Positions 1 to 6,964 of a DNA stretch of 22,484 nucleotides are shown here, in pieces (position 1 is the first letter of the stretch; every line of letters starts with the position of its first letter). The notes beneath the pieces were generated by a model that had not been told where the DNA came from, ran no database searches, and saw only the letters and a list, made by a program, of their open reading frames with translations. The translations under genes and the position numbers were made by a program. The stretch lies in the NCBI GenBank assembly GCA_023457935.1, contig JAEXBA010000022.1, positions 1 to 22,484 of the forward strand, read 5' to 3'. This stretch comes from Bacteroidota bacterium. Its GTDB lineage: Bacteria > Bacteroidota > Bacteroidia > Flavobacteriales > Weeksellaceae.

Positions 1-2
1 TT

Positions 3-20
3 GCGGCGCGGGTCCGCCGC
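3..20. repeat. GC-rich hairpin downstream of the Lrp-type gene
   Basis: GCGGCG at 3-8 is the exact reverse complement of CGCCGC at 15-20, with a 6-base loop. It lies just past the stop codon of the minus-strand regulator gene at 28. It is strikingly GC-rich for this AT-rich window and has no T-tract within view. It could be part of a transcription end signal or the edge of a dispersed GC-rich repeat; the window border prevents a decision. Confidence 0.3.
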
Positions 21-27
21 CCCGAAA

Positions 28-492
28 CTAATATTCCGTATCAACAACCGTCGTATTCTTCACTTCCTTTATCGTAAACGAACTCTGCGTACTCGCAATA
101 TGCTCCAGCGTTGTCAGTTTCGTTACCATAAATTCGCGGTAATCCTGAATATCTTTGAGGCAGATTTTCAAAATATAGTCGTAATCGCCGCTCACGTGGA
201 AACATTCCATCACTTCAGGAAACTGCATAATTTCCTTTTCAAACTGAAAAATGTATTCCTTTCTGTGCTGAACCAGTTTCACATGGCATAAAACCACGAA
301 ATCTTTCTCAAGTTTACTTTTATCAACCAACGCGACATACTTCTCTATAAACTTCTGTTTTTCAAGCTTTTTAATGCGTTCAAACACGGCAGTTACGGAA
401 AGACTGAGTTCATTGGCGAGTTCTTTTGTGGTTTTCTTTGAGTCGTTCTGCAGAAGAAAAAGCAGTTTTCGGTCTTTTTGATCCAGTTGCAT
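28..492 (-). CDS. Lrp/AsnC family transcriptional regulator
   Basis: This 154-aa protein has the usual length and layout of the Lrp/AsnC family. Residues about 1-60 form the helix-turn-helix domain, opening with LDQKDRKLLFLLQ and continuing through the ELANELSLSVTAVFERIKKL recognition region. Residues about 65-150 form the ligand-sensing RAM domain, with the typical VSGDYDYILKICLKD stretch. Such proteins bind DNA as dimers or octamers and respond to amino acids. It is transcribed away from the methionine gamma-lyase-like gene at 648, across a 155-bp AT-rich spacer that contains an Lrp-like palindrome. That arrangement resembles Pseudomonas putida mdeR-mdeA, where an Lrp-type protein controls methionine gamma-lyase. 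Control of the neighbour, and autoregulation, are inferences. The ATG at 492 fits the family N-terminus. The family call is firm; the effector is unknown. Confidence 0.93.
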   Translation of the reverse strand: MQLDQKDRKLLFLLQNDSKKTTKELANELSLSVTAVFERIKKLEKQKFIEKYVALVDKSKLEKDFVVLCHVKLVQHRKEYIFQFEKEIMQFPEVMECFHVSGDYDYILKICLKDIQDYREFMVTKLTTLEHIASTQSSFTIKEVKNTTVVDTEY

Positions 493-527
493 CTGAAATA
501 TTTTTTGTTCCGGCGATTAATATTCAA

Positions 528-535
528 CAAATATA
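528..535 (-). promoter_or_regulatory. Candidate -7 box (TATATTTG) for the Lrp-type gene
   Basis: On the minus strand TATATTTG matches the flavobacterial -7 consensus TAnnTTTG exactly. Transcription would start a few bases downstream, giving a leader of about 30 nt before the ATG at 492. No good TTTG -33 element is seen at the usual spacing, so this rests on the -7 box alone. Confidence 0.45.
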
Positions 536-564
536 AAATCAAAAACTGAATTTACTATTTAATA

Positions 565-579
565 TAGATTTATATTCTA
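565..579. promoter_or_regulatory. Candidate Lrp-type operator (15-bp palindrome)
   Basis: TAGATTTATATTCTA begins with TAG and ends with CTA. It matches 12 of 15 positions of the Escherichia coli Lrp consensus YAGHAWATTWTDCTR as I recall it, including all conserved end positions. It lies between the divergent regulator and PLP-enzyme genes, between the regulator's -7 box and the enzyme's putative -33 element. A bound regulator there could affect both promoters. The match is seen; the function is inferred. Confidence 0.45.
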
Positions 580-595
580 AATTTTTAAATATGAA

Positions 596-626
596 TTGAA
601 TTTAATTCCGAAAAGCAATAGCTTTA
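596..626 (+). promoter_or_regulatory. Candidate promoter of the methionine gamma-lyase-like gene
   Basis: TTG at 596-598 (-33 position) is followed after 20 bases by TAGCTTTA at 619-626, one mismatch from TAnnTTTG. The start codon at 648 would have a leader of about 18 nt. The spacing is within the range described for flavobacterial promoters, but the AT-rich background makes chance matches likely. Confidence 0.35.
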
Positions 627-647
627 AAAGAACAAAAAGCAATTATT

Positions 648-1850
648 ATGAAAGATTTTAACGCAGCAAACAATATTCAGGATTTACAGTATTTTGGGGA
701 ATTCGGCGGAGTAAACCCTTCTATTTCAGACAGTTCAACGTATACTTTCCTTTCCGCAAAAACCATGTTCGATACTTTTGAAGGAAACGCGGAAGGTTGT
801 TATCTTTATTCCAGACATTCGTCGCCAAGCGGCCTGTATCTTGCTCAGGCGCTTGCAAAAATGGAAGGAACCGAAAGTGCAAACGTCACCGCTTCCGGAA
901 TGGGCGCCATTACTTCTACCCTTCTGCAGCTTTGTCATTCCGGCGATCATATTATTTCGAGCAGAACTATTTACGGTGGAACATATGCTTTCATGAAAAA
1001 TTTTCTGCCGAATTTCAATATTGAAACGTCATTTGTAGACATTACGGATTTGGCTAAAGTTGAAGAAGCCATCAACGAAAATACCAAGGTAATTTATTGT
1101 GAATCAGTCAGTAATCCGCTTCTTGAAGTGGCTAATCTGAAGAAACTTTCTGAAATCGCGAAAAAACACAACCTGAAACTTGTTGTCGATAATACATTTT
1201 CACCACTTTCCATTTCACCGAAAATTTTAGGTGCCGATGTTACAATTCACAGTTTAACGAAGTTCATCAATGGAAGCAGCGACACTGTTGGCGGCGTTTA
1301 CTGCGGAACTCAGGAATTTATTGATGATACCAAAAATGTGAATTCCGGTTCGTGTATGCTTTTGGGTCCGACAATGGACAGTCTGCGCGCAGCAAGTATT
1401 CTGAAAAACCTCAGAACGCTTCACATCAGAATGGTAAAACACAGCGAAAATGCAATGTTTCTGGCTGAAAAATGGGAAAAAGACGGTTTGAAAGTAAAAT
1501 ATCCAGGATTGAAAAGTCATCCGCAACACGAACTTTACAAAGAAATGATGCATGAAGAATACGGTTTTGGCGGACTGATTGCGCTGGATGTAAAAACGGT
1601 GGAAAAGGCCAACAAACTGATGGAGCTGATGCAAAATGAAAACCTTGGTTATCTCGCTGTGAGTTTAGGTTTTTACAAAACTCTGTTTTCTGCGTCAGGA
1701 ACTTCAACTTCATCGGAAATTCCGGAAGAGGAACAGAAAAAAATGGGACTTTCTCCAGGTTTAATCCGTTTTTCCATTGGGCTTGATCATGATATCGCAA
1801 GAACTTACGAGAAAATGAAACAGTGCATGCAGAAAGTCGGTATTCTGTAA
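648..1850 (+). CDS. Cys/Met metabolism PLP-dependent enzyme, methionine gamma-lyase-like
   Basis: This 400-aa protein is a full-length member of the trans-sulfuration PLP family (cystathionine gamma-synthase, cystathionine and methionine gamma-lyases). Visible landmarks are YSRHSSPSG near residue 55 (phosphate and cofactor contacts), ASGMGAITSTLLQL near 82, VVDNTFSPL near 178 (PLP-binding Asp), and SLTKFINGSSD near 203, where the Lys forms the Schiff base. The AsGMGAITSTL segment strongly resembles P. putida methionine gamma-lyase. The Cys that marks true MGLs (YGCT in P. putida) is Gly here (YGGT), and the lysine motif has Ser where His or Gln is usual, so substrate preference is uncertain. 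It probably degrades methionine or related sulfur amino acids in the cytoplasm. The divergent Lrp/AsnC gene is a plausible regulator. An intrinsic terminator follows directly. Confidence 0.85.
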   Translation: MKDFNAANNIQDLQYFGEFGGVNPSISDSSTYTFLSAKTMFDTFEGNAEGCYLYSRHSSPSGLYLAQALAKMEGTESANVTASGMGAITSTLLQLCHSGDHIISSRTIYGGTYAFMKNFLPNFNIETSFVDITDLAKVEEAINENTKVIYCESVSNPLLEVANLKKLSEIAKKHNLKLVVDNTFSPLSISPKILGADVTIHSLTKFINGSSDTVGGVYCGTQEFIDDTKNVNSGSCMLLGPTMDSLRAASILKNLRTLHIRMVKHSENAMFLAEKWEKDGLKVKYPGLKSHPQHELYKEMMHEEYGFGGLIALDVKTVEKANKLMELMQNENLGYLAVSLGFYKTLFSASGTSTSSEIPEEEQKKMGLSPGLIRFSIGLDHDIARTYEKMKQCMQKVGIL

Positions 1851-1870
1851 TTGCAGCTTCATAAAATTTA

Positions 1871-1896
1871 AAGACTCTCAGTTTGGGAGTCTTTTT
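1871..1896 (+). terminator. Intrinsic terminator after the PLP-enzyme gene
   Basis: AAGACTCTC at 1871-1879 pairs with GGGAGTCTT at 1885-1893 (one G-T pair) around a 5-base loop and is followed by T residues. It lies 20 bp after the stop codon at 1850. It overlaps the artificial upstream extension of the next gene, which supports the later start at 1910 for that gene. Confidence 0.8.
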
Positions 1897-1909
1897 CTAT
1901 TTTTACGGG

Positions 1910-2734
1910 ATGAAAAAACTGCTGTTTCTTTTGTCGTTGCTGTTGATGCTGAATGTTTCAGCGCAGGAAAAACCTTCTACGAAAGCTGAGAATGTAAAAA
2001 TCATTTCAGAAAAATTTGAGATTCCGCAACTCAACCGCGAACGCAGAATCTGGATTTATCTTCCGCCTGACTATACTACAACCACCAAAAAATATCCGGT
2101 TCTGTACATGCACGACGGACAGAATCTTTTTGATGACAGAACTTCTTACGCCGGAGAATGGCAGATTGATGAAGCGCTGAAACGTATTTTCGAGCAAACC
2201 AAAGAATCGGCAATTGTGGTCGGAATTGATAACGGCGGAGAAAAACGGATTGAGGAACTTTCCCCTTTCAGCAATGAAAAACACGGTGGAGGAAACGGCG
2301 AAAACTACATGAAATTCATTGTGGAAACCCTGAAACCCTACATCGATAAAAACTACCGTACAAAATCCTGCAGAAAACATACAACATTGGGCGGAAGTTC
2401 ACTTGGCGCTCTGATTTCTGTGTATGGCGCTGTAAAACACCCGGAAACTTTCGGGAAAATTTTGGCGTTCAGCAATGCGTTCTGGTTTAATTCGGACCAG
2501 CTGAACGCGTTTATTCTAAATTCTGATGTCAATCTTAAAAAGCAGAAATATTACTTCGTTCAGGGAAAACATGAATCGGAAGACATGGATTTTCAGACCG
2601 AAAAAATAATTAACGCTTTGAAACAAAAAGGCGTAAAACCAAAAAACATTTTCAACCGTTCGGATGAAGACGGAAAACACAATGAAATGTACTGGAGAAG
2701 AGAATTTCCGGCAGCTTTTTTGTGGCTGAATTAG
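1910..2734 (+). CDS. Secreted alpha/beta hydrolase, esterase D family
   Basis: From the ATG at 1910 the protein has 274 aa and begins with a clear signal peptide, MKKLLFLLSLLLMLNVSA followed by Gln. An in-frame start at 1883 would lie inside the terminator stem and give an unlikely N-terminus. The body matches the putative-esterase (PF00756) fold: RRIWIYLPPDY near residue 45, YMHDGQNLFDD, the nucleophile elbow GGSSLGAL near 165, and a C-terminal GKHNEMYWRREF that supplies the catalytic His. Relatives hydrolyse ester bonds in substrates such as siderophores, feruloyl esters or thioesters; the substrate cannot be told from this sequence. It is probably periplasmic or secreted. It stands alone between a terminator and a repeat-bearing gap. 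Confidence 0.88.
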   Translation: MKKLLFLLSLLLMLNVSAQEKPSTKAENVKIISEKFEIPQLNRERRIWIYLPPDYTTTTKKYPVLYMHDGQNLFDDRTSYAGEWQIDEALKRIFEQTKESAIVVGIDNGGEKRIEELSPFSNEKHGGGNGENYMKFIVETLKPYIDKNYRTKSCRKHTTLGGSSLGALISVYGAVKHPETFGKILAFSNAFWFNSDQLNAFILNSDVNLKKQKYYFVQGKHESEDMDFQTEKIINALKQKGVKPKNIFNRSDEDGKHNEMYWRREFPAAFLWLN

Positions 2735-2741
2735 TTTTTTG

Positions 2742-2780
2742 AAAACACGGAGCACACAGCGTTTTCACTGGGGACGCAAA
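2742..2780. repeat. Dispersed CACAGAG-type repeat, copy 1
   Basis: The segment starting AAAACACGGAGCACACAG and continuing with GTTTTCACTGG aligns, with scattered mismatches, to 6965-7003 (AAACACAGAGAGCACAGAG then TTTTTCACGGAG). Both copies are intergenic. The similarity is visible by eye; whether it is a multi-copy genomic repeat needs a whole-genome comparison. Confidence 0.5.
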
Positions 2781-2965
2781 GTGTAATTTAAGACAAAACC
2801 AGCTCTGATTGACTCGTTTTTAAATATGATTTTCAAGGCCTTGTGGAAACTACTGTTTGAGTCTGTCGAAGCACTTCTTCTTTAGGTTCTTCTCTTTAAC
2901 CTAACTACGAATCCTGATAATTTGATCAAATCCGATAGCCCTGATTGAGCGGCGTGTTTGAGCTC

Positions 2966-3001
2966 TTTTTGGTGGCTGAGCAAAGTCGAAGCCACCAAAA
3001 A
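2966..3001. terminator. Long hairpin downstream of purE, terminator or repeat
   Basis: TTTTTGGTGGCT at 2966-2977 is the exact reverse complement of AGCCACCAAAAA at 2990-3001, with a 12-base loop. Read on the minus strand it gives a GC-containing stem ending in a T-run, so it can act as an intrinsic terminator for purK-purE. The same A/T flanks would serve the plus strand for the esterase. The GGTGGCTGAG...GTCGAAGCCACC core also resembles a recurrent Bacteroidetes intergenic repeat. Confidence 0.6.
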
Positions 3002-3039
3002 AGCGAGTAGCGAAAGCAGGTTCCCGGCTCCTAATAAAT

Positions 3040-3540
3040 TTAATCGTAATTATTTGGATGCTCTTTCTTGATTTCATCCACTGTTCCCAAAACTTTTTCT
3101 TTCAGAGAATCCTGATATTGCTGAAGTTTCGCACCAACCGATTCGTCTGAACTTCCGATAATTTTTGCAGCCAAAATTCCGGCATTGGTTGCGCCGTTTA
3201 AAGCCACCGTTGCAACAGGGATTCCGGACGGCATCTGCAGAATGGACAGCACAGAATCCCAACCGTCGATAGAATTACTCGACAGAATCGGAACACCGAT
3301 TACCGGCAAAGTGGTGCAACTTGCGACCATTCCGGGCAAATGCGCAGCTCCTCCTGCTCCGGCAACAATCACTTTCAGTCCGCGTTCTTTGGCCGTTTTT
3401 GCGTACTCAAACATTCTTTCCGGCGTTCTGTGCGCGGAAACTACGGTGAGTTCGTAAGGAATTTCGAGAGATTTCAGAAAATCTGCGGCTTGCTGCATAA
3501 TTGGCAGATCGCTTTTGCTGCCCATAATAATTCCGACCAT
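3040..3540 (-). CDS. purE: 5-(carboxyamino)imidazole ribonucleotide mutase (PurE)
   Basis: This 166-aa protein is a complete class I PurE, which converts N5-CAIR to CAIR in de novo purine synthesis. Near the N-terminus GSKSDLPIMQQA binds the phosphate. VSAHRTPERM near residue 36 and AGAGGAAHLPGMVA near 62 carry conserved residues, the latter including the catalytic His. GVPILSS and MPSGIPVATVALNGATNAG follow in the normal order. The gene lies 43 bp downstream of purK on the same strand, and the two enzymes catalyse consecutive steps, so they are almost certainly one operon. The end of the operon is marked by the hairpin at 2966-3001. No oddities. Confidence 0.97.
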   Translation of the reverse strand: MVGIIMGSKSDLPIMQQAADFLKSLEIPYELTVVSAHRTPERMFEYAKTAKERGLKVIVAGAGGAAHLPGMVASCTTLPVIGVPILSSNSIDGWDSVLSILQMPSGIPVATVALNGATNAGILAAKIIGSSDESVGAKLQQYQDSLKEKVLGTVDEIKKEHPNNYD

Positions 3541-3583
3541 AAATCGACTGTTTAAGCTATAAAGTTACGTTTTTCCGGGAAAA

Positions 3584-4693
3584 TCAGTGACTGATTACTT
3601 TCACCAAAGATTTGATGTGAATGAGTTTTTCCATCAGTTCCTCGCGCGAATCTGCCAAAACATTGATGTGTCCCATTTTTCTGCCCGGTTTTGTTTCGGT
3701 TTTTCCGTAGAGATGAACGTATGTTTTCGGCAGTTTCAGAACTTCTTCAATTCCGTCGTATTTTACTTTTCCTGAATAGCCTTCTTCACCGACCAAATTC
3801 AGCATTCCGGAAAATCCGTGGTCATCTGTATCGGCCAATGGAAGATTTTTCAGCGTTCGGTACATCTGTTCAAACTGGGAATTGGCATTTCCTTCCTGCG
3901 TCTGATGTCCGGAATTGTGCAGTCGCGGTGCCGTTTCATTCACCCAAACTTTTCCGTCTTTATCGAGGAAAAGCTCAATGGCAAAAAGTCCGGCCGAGTT
4001 GGCTGAATCTATAAATTTCGTTGCGATTTCATCAATCTGATTCTGAACATCTTCCGAAATCTGAGCCGGACAAATATTAAAATCCAACAGATTGAGTTTC
4101 GGATCTGCCACCATTTCCGTTACGGGAAAAGTTTTGGTTTCGCCGTTTTCATTTTTGGCGACAATGATGGAAAGTTCTTTGTCAATGTCCACCAAAGTTT
4201 CCAGAACCGACGGAACATCCCACAGTTTCTGCAAATCCTCTTCGGTTCTAATCACCTGAACACCTTTTCCGTCGTAACCGCCGGTATTCATTTTCTGAAC
4301 GAAAGGCAAAGGAAAATTTGCTTCGGATGTATGATGAACGTTCTGAAAATCAGGACTTGGAATTTCATTTTTTTTATAGAATTCCTTCTGAAGCATTTTC
4401 TGCTGAATGGTTCGGATAATTTCCGGACCTGGAATTACTTTGATTCCGCATTCTTCCAGTTCGAAAAGCGCATCAACATTCACATGTTCAATCTCGATGG
4501 AAACCACATCTTTCCCTTTTCCGAAATTGAAAACCGAATCATAATCATTGAAACTTCCCTGTGTAAAAAACGAAATATTGCTGCACGGAGCGTCTTTCGC
4601 CGGATCCAGCGTGTACCATTCGTCATCATATTTCAGTGCATTCTGAATGAGCATTCTGCCCAGTTGTCCGCCGCCAAGAATTCCGATTTTCAT
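3584..4693 (-). CDS. purK: 5-(carboxyamino)imidazole ribonucleotide synthase (PurK)
   Basis: From the ATG at 4693 the protein has 369 aa and starts MKIGILGGGQLGRML, the usual glycine-rich N-terminus of PurK. A start 102 bp further upstream is open but adds a basic, unfamiliar segment and would overlap the divergent gene's promoter, so it is rejected. The ATP-grasp body is complete: VVSIEIEHVNVDAL near residue 75, PFVQKMNTGGYDGKGVQV near 135, FAIELFLDKDGKVWVNETAPRLHNSGH near 240-270. PurK uses ATP and bicarbonate to carboxylate AIR to N5-CAIR, the substrate of the neighbouring PurE. It is first in the purK-purE operon and diverges from the membrane EEP-family gene. A -7 box is present at 4712-4719. 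Confidence 0.96.
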   Translation of the reverse strand: MKIGILGGGQLGRMLIQNALKYDDEWYTLDPAKDAPCSNISFFTQGSFNDYDSVFNFGKGKDVVSIEIEHVNVDALFELEECGIKVIPGPEIIRTIQQKMLQKEFYKKNEIPSPDFQNVHHTSEANFPLPFVQKMNTGGYDGKGVQVIRTEEDLQKLWDVPSVLETLVDIDKELSIIVAKNENGETKTFPVTEMVADPKLNLLDFNICPAQISEDVQNQIDEIATKFIDSANSAGLFAIELFLDKDGKVWVNETAPRLHNSGHQTQEGNANSQFEQMYRTLKNLPLADTDDHGFSGMLNLVGEEGYSGKVKYDGIEEVLKLPKTYVHLYGKTETKPGRKMGHINVLADSREELMEKLIHIKSLVKVISH

Positions 4694-4711
4694 ATTCCGT
4701 TTACTTTTCAA

Positions 4712-4719
4712 CAAAAATA
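4712..4719 (-). promoter_or_regulatory. Candidate -7 box (TATTTTTG) for purK-purE
   Basis: The minus strand reads TATTTTTG, an exact TAnnTTTG match, placing the transcription start about 15 nt before the purK ATG at 4693. No clear -33 element is seen at the normal distance. Confidence 0.45.
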
Positions 4720-4770
4720 AAGCAAATGAAAACGGGTGCAAAATTTTTCCCGAAAAATTAGGAATCTTTG

Positions 4771-4778
4771 TACATTTG
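4771..4778 (+). promoter_or_regulatory. Candidate -7 box (TACATTTG) for the EEP-family gene
   Basis: TACATTTG is an exact match to TAnnTTTG and ends 11 bases before the ATG at 4790, giving a leader of under 10 nt. With the purK box at 4712-4719 it makes a compact divergent promoter region of under 100 bp. Confidence 0.45.
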
Positions 4779-4789
4779 GGAAACCAACT

Positions 4790-5875
4790 ATGCAAACAGC
4801 CATTTATCTCGTTTCCGGGCTTCTTATTTTACTCAGCGTTTTGCCGTTTATCCGGAACCAGCACTGGGTTTTCCGCGTCCCGGAATTCATGAAAATTCAG
4901 ATTCTAATTCTGCAATCTGCAATTGTTGCCGCATCTTTTTTTTTGGTTGAACATACCGCAGTTTTCTGGACGGTTACTGCGATTCAGGTTGGTTTGATGT
5001 TGTATCACGCTTATCTTCTCATTCGGTACACAAAATTTTACCGGAAAAATAAAGTTTCAAAATCCGGAAAATCTTCAGATAAAATCAGCATTATTTCAGC
5101 GAATGTTTATCAGTTCAATACTGATTATCAAAGGTTTCACAAGATTATTGAAAAATATCAACCGGATATTTTTGTCACTTTTGAAAGCAATTCAGACTGG
5201 GAAAAAGCCAATCGAAAACTCGAAAAAGACTATCCGTTTTCACAAAAAGTAACGCTGGAAAATACGTACGGAATGCATTTCTATTCGAAACTTGAACCGG
5301 CGAAAATCAAGACACATTTTTTTGTCGCCGATGATATTCCGAGTATTGAAGCACTTTTCCAAACAGAAGACGGTTTTGAATTTGAAGTTTTCGCAGTTCA
5401 TCCACCGCCGCCAAGTCCGACCGAAGAAAGCACTTCCAAAGAGCGTGACGGAGATTTGCTGAGCGTCGCAAAAAAAATAAAAGACAGAAACAGACCGACC
5501 GTTGTGATTGGTGATTTCAATACGGTTGCGTGGTCAACAACATCCATTCTTTTCCGGAAAACAAGCGGTTTAATTGACGGCAGAATCGGAAGAGGAATTC
5601 TTTCCACATTTCATGCGAAATACTGGTTTTTCCGTGTTCCGCTGGATTTATTTTTTCACAGCAAGGAAGTTTTCATCGATGAACTGAAAACACTTGAATA
5701 TTTCGGTTCCGATCATTTCCCGATTTACTGTGAGTTTCAACTCAACAAAACCGATAAAGAACAGGAAAGTGATGTGAAAACTGCAACTGCAGAGGAATCT
5801 CAGGAAGCCGATGAACTGATTGAAGAAGGCAAGAAAGAATCGACAGAAAACTTCGAAGAATTTGCGAAGGAATAA
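4790..5875 (+). CDS. Membrane-anchored endonuclease/exonuclease/phosphatase family protein
   Basis: From the ATG at 4790 the protein has 361 aa. Three hydrophobic segments open it (about residues 3-21, 34-52 and 57-77), followed by a basic linker. The catalytic domain shows the EEP metal-dependent hydrolase signature: ISANVYQ with the conserved Asn near 104, VTFESNSDWE with the metal-binding Glu near 130, VHPPPPSP, VVIGDFNTVAWS near 232, and GSDHFPIYCEF near 300 with the Asp-His pair. All expected catalytic residues are present. The C-terminus is a strongly acidic, Glu/Ser-rich tail of about 45 residues, probably disordered. The domain most likely faces the cytoplasm or periplasm next to the inner membrane; substrates in this family range from DNA to phospholipids and phosphoesters, so its role is open. 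The alternative upstream start at 4736 lies before the promoter box and is rejected. Confidence 0.88.
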   Translation: MQTAIYLVSGLLILLSVLPFIRNQHWVFRVPEFMKIQILILQSAIVAASFFLVEHTAVFWTVTAIQVGLMLYHAYLLIRYTKFYRKNKVSKSGKSSDKISIISANVYQFNTDYQRFHKIIEKYQPDIFVTFESNSDWEKANRKLEKDYPFSQKVTLENTYGMHFYSKLEPAKIKTHFFVADDIPSIEALFQTEDGFEFEVFAVHPPPPSPTEESTSKERDGDLLSVAKKIKDRNRPTVVIGDFNTVAWSTTSILFRKTSGLIDGRIGRGILSTFHAKYWFFRVPLDLFFHSKEVFIDELKTLEYFGSDHFPIYCEFQLNKTDKEQESDVKTATAEESQEADELIEEGKKESTENFEEFAKE

Positions 5876-5877
5876 AA

Positions 5878-5899
5878 AAACAGAACTTTTGTCCTGTTT
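5878..5899. terminator. Bidirectional terminator between convergent EEP and mvaD genes
   Basis: AAACAG at 5878-5883 pairs with CTGTTT at 5894-5899 around a 10-base loop. On the minus strand the stem is followed by a run of seven T residues, a good intrinsic terminator for mvaD. On the plus strand it follows the stop at 5875 immediately, with a weaker tail. It overlaps the mvaD stop codon. Confidence 0.6.
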
Positions 5900-6956
5900 A
5901 AAACCTCATTTCATCCTTCACTACTCCACCGTTTTGCGTGTGCTGCAGCAAATCAGATTCAATAAATGTTTTGATTTTTTCTTCGTCGCCGTTACTTGGA
6001 AAAAGCAGATGAACATTCGCTCCTGCATCAAGCGTGAAAAACAGCGGCAAACCGGTTTCTTCACGGAATTTCCAGATTTTGTTGATGACTTCCATCGTTC
6101 CGGATTTCATCAGGATAAACGCAGGTTCGCTCATCATCATCATCGCGTGAAGCGTTAAAGCTTCGTGTTCCACCAAAGTGATGAAACGGTTCATATCGCC
6201 GGATTTCAGGATTTCTTTCATAGGAACAAAATTTTCCCGAGCTTCCTGAAAACGTCTTTCGGCGTAAGGATTAGTGTTCATCAAACCGTGACCAACCGTA
6301 GAACTTACAGATTTCTGACCTTCATGAATCAGCAAAACCCAATCGTTGAAATTTTTGAAAACAGGATGAATTTCTTCATTCGGATACTGAACAGCAAACA
6401 AATCGGAACTTCCCTCAACTTCCGGAGTTTCACCCCAAACAACCAAACCGTTGTACAGACTTCTGCACGCGCTACCGCTTCCCAATCTTGAAAGAAACGA
6501 AGCTTTTTTCGTCTTTAATCCTGGTTCCTGGTTCTCGGTTTCAAAAACCTCATCCAAACTCATAAGACATTTTGCAATCGCGCCAAAACCTGAAGCAGAA
6601 CTTGCAATTCCCGAACTGTGCGGAAAGGTATTTTCGGTTCTGATGATGTATTTCCCTTTCAGAATCCACGGAAGATATTTTTCAATGTTTCTGAAATATT
6701 TTTCGATTTTTTCTGCGAATTTCAGTTCTTCGTTTCCGGACAGAAAAGTCTGTACAGAAAAAGGTTCATCCGCAATAAATTCCATCTGCGTATTGGTTCT
6801 GCAGTGATTTAAAGTATAAGAAATACTCGGATTTGCTGGAATTTGGTTGGCGTATTTTCCCCAGTATTTTATAAGAGCGATGTTGCTCGGACAGCTTTCA
6901 GAAACGGTTTGTGATGAAATCTGAAACTGACTGTTTCCTAAAAATTGATCTTCCAT
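5898..6956 (-). CDS. mvaD: Diphosphomevalonate decarboxylase
   Basis: From the ATG at 6956 the protein has 352 aa, normal for this GHMP-kinase-family enzyme. ESCPSNIALIKYWGK near residue 20 is the classic mevalonate diphosphate decarboxylase N-terminal motif. SSGIASSASGFGAIAK near 106 is the ATP-binding loop. SRLGSGSACRSLYNG near 155 follows, and FFTLDAGANVHLL near 320 supplies the region equivalent to the conserved DAGPN motif. It makes isopentenyl diphosphate, so this organism uses the mevalonate pathway, as Flavobacteriia do. The frame stays open to 7073, but that extension is Lys/Arg-rich, overlaps the acyl-CoA synthetase end and translates a dispersed repeat, so the later start is preferred. 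It lies 94 bp after the acyl-CoA synthetase gene; cotranscription is possible. Confidence 0.95.
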   Translation of the reverse strand: MEDQFLGNSQFQISSQTVSESCPSNIALIKYWGKYANQIPANPSISYTLNHCRTNTQMEFIADEPFSVQTFLSGNEELKFAEKIEKYFRNIEKYLPWILKGKYIIRTENTFPHSSGIASSASGFGAIAKCLMSLDEVFETENQEPGLKTKKASFLSRLGSGSACRSLYNGLVVWGETPEVEGSSDLFAVQYPNEEIHPVFKNFNDWVLLIHEGQKSVSSTVGHGLMNTNPYAERRFQEARENFVPMKEILKSGDMNRFITLVEHEALTLHAMMMMSEPAFILMKSGTMEVINKIWKFREETGLPLFFTLDAGANVHLLFPSNGDEEKIKTFIESDLLQHTQNGGVVKDEMRF

Positions 6957-6964
6957 TTTGTTCT

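Larger units (their letters stand above)
2735..3039. other. 305-bp gene-free region with dispersed repeats
   Basis: No credible coding frame is present between the esterase stop and the purE stop. The stretch holds three recognisable pieces: a CACGGAGCACACAG-like segment (2742-2780) resembling another at 6965-7003; GAGTCTGTCGAAGCACTT at 2859-2876; and a 12-bp-stem hairpin at 2966-3001 containing GGTGGCTGAG and GTCGAAGCCACC. Sequences of the last two kinds recur between genes in Bacteroidetes genomes, from memory. The gap therefore looks like a landing place for small repeats between two convergent transcription units. Confidence 0.6.

Noticed and set aside
1..291. Open frame on the plus strand through the regulator gene
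   Set aside because: It runs antisense to a well-conserved Lrp/AsnC protein, its translation is low-complexity with many Arg, Phe and His residues, and no family resemblance is seen.
493..647. Possible riboswitch or small RNA upstream of the methionine-related gene
   Set aside because: A SAM-type riboswitch was considered because of the gene's role, but the spacer is simple AT-rich DNA with only a short predicted leader and no conserved-looking stems.
1254..1800. Two long minus-strand frames inside the PLP-enzyme gene
   Set aside because: They are antisense shadows of a fully conserved enzyme, rich in Phe, His and Cys as expected from reverse translation of such a gene.
1883..1909. Longer N-terminus of the esterase
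   Set aside because: The extra nine residues come from a terminator stem and spoil an otherwise clean signal peptide starting at 1910.
4694..4795. Longer N-terminus of PurK
   Set aside because: PurK normally begins with the glycine-rich nucleotide-binding strand, which is reached directly from the ATG at 4693. The extension also crosses the promoter area.
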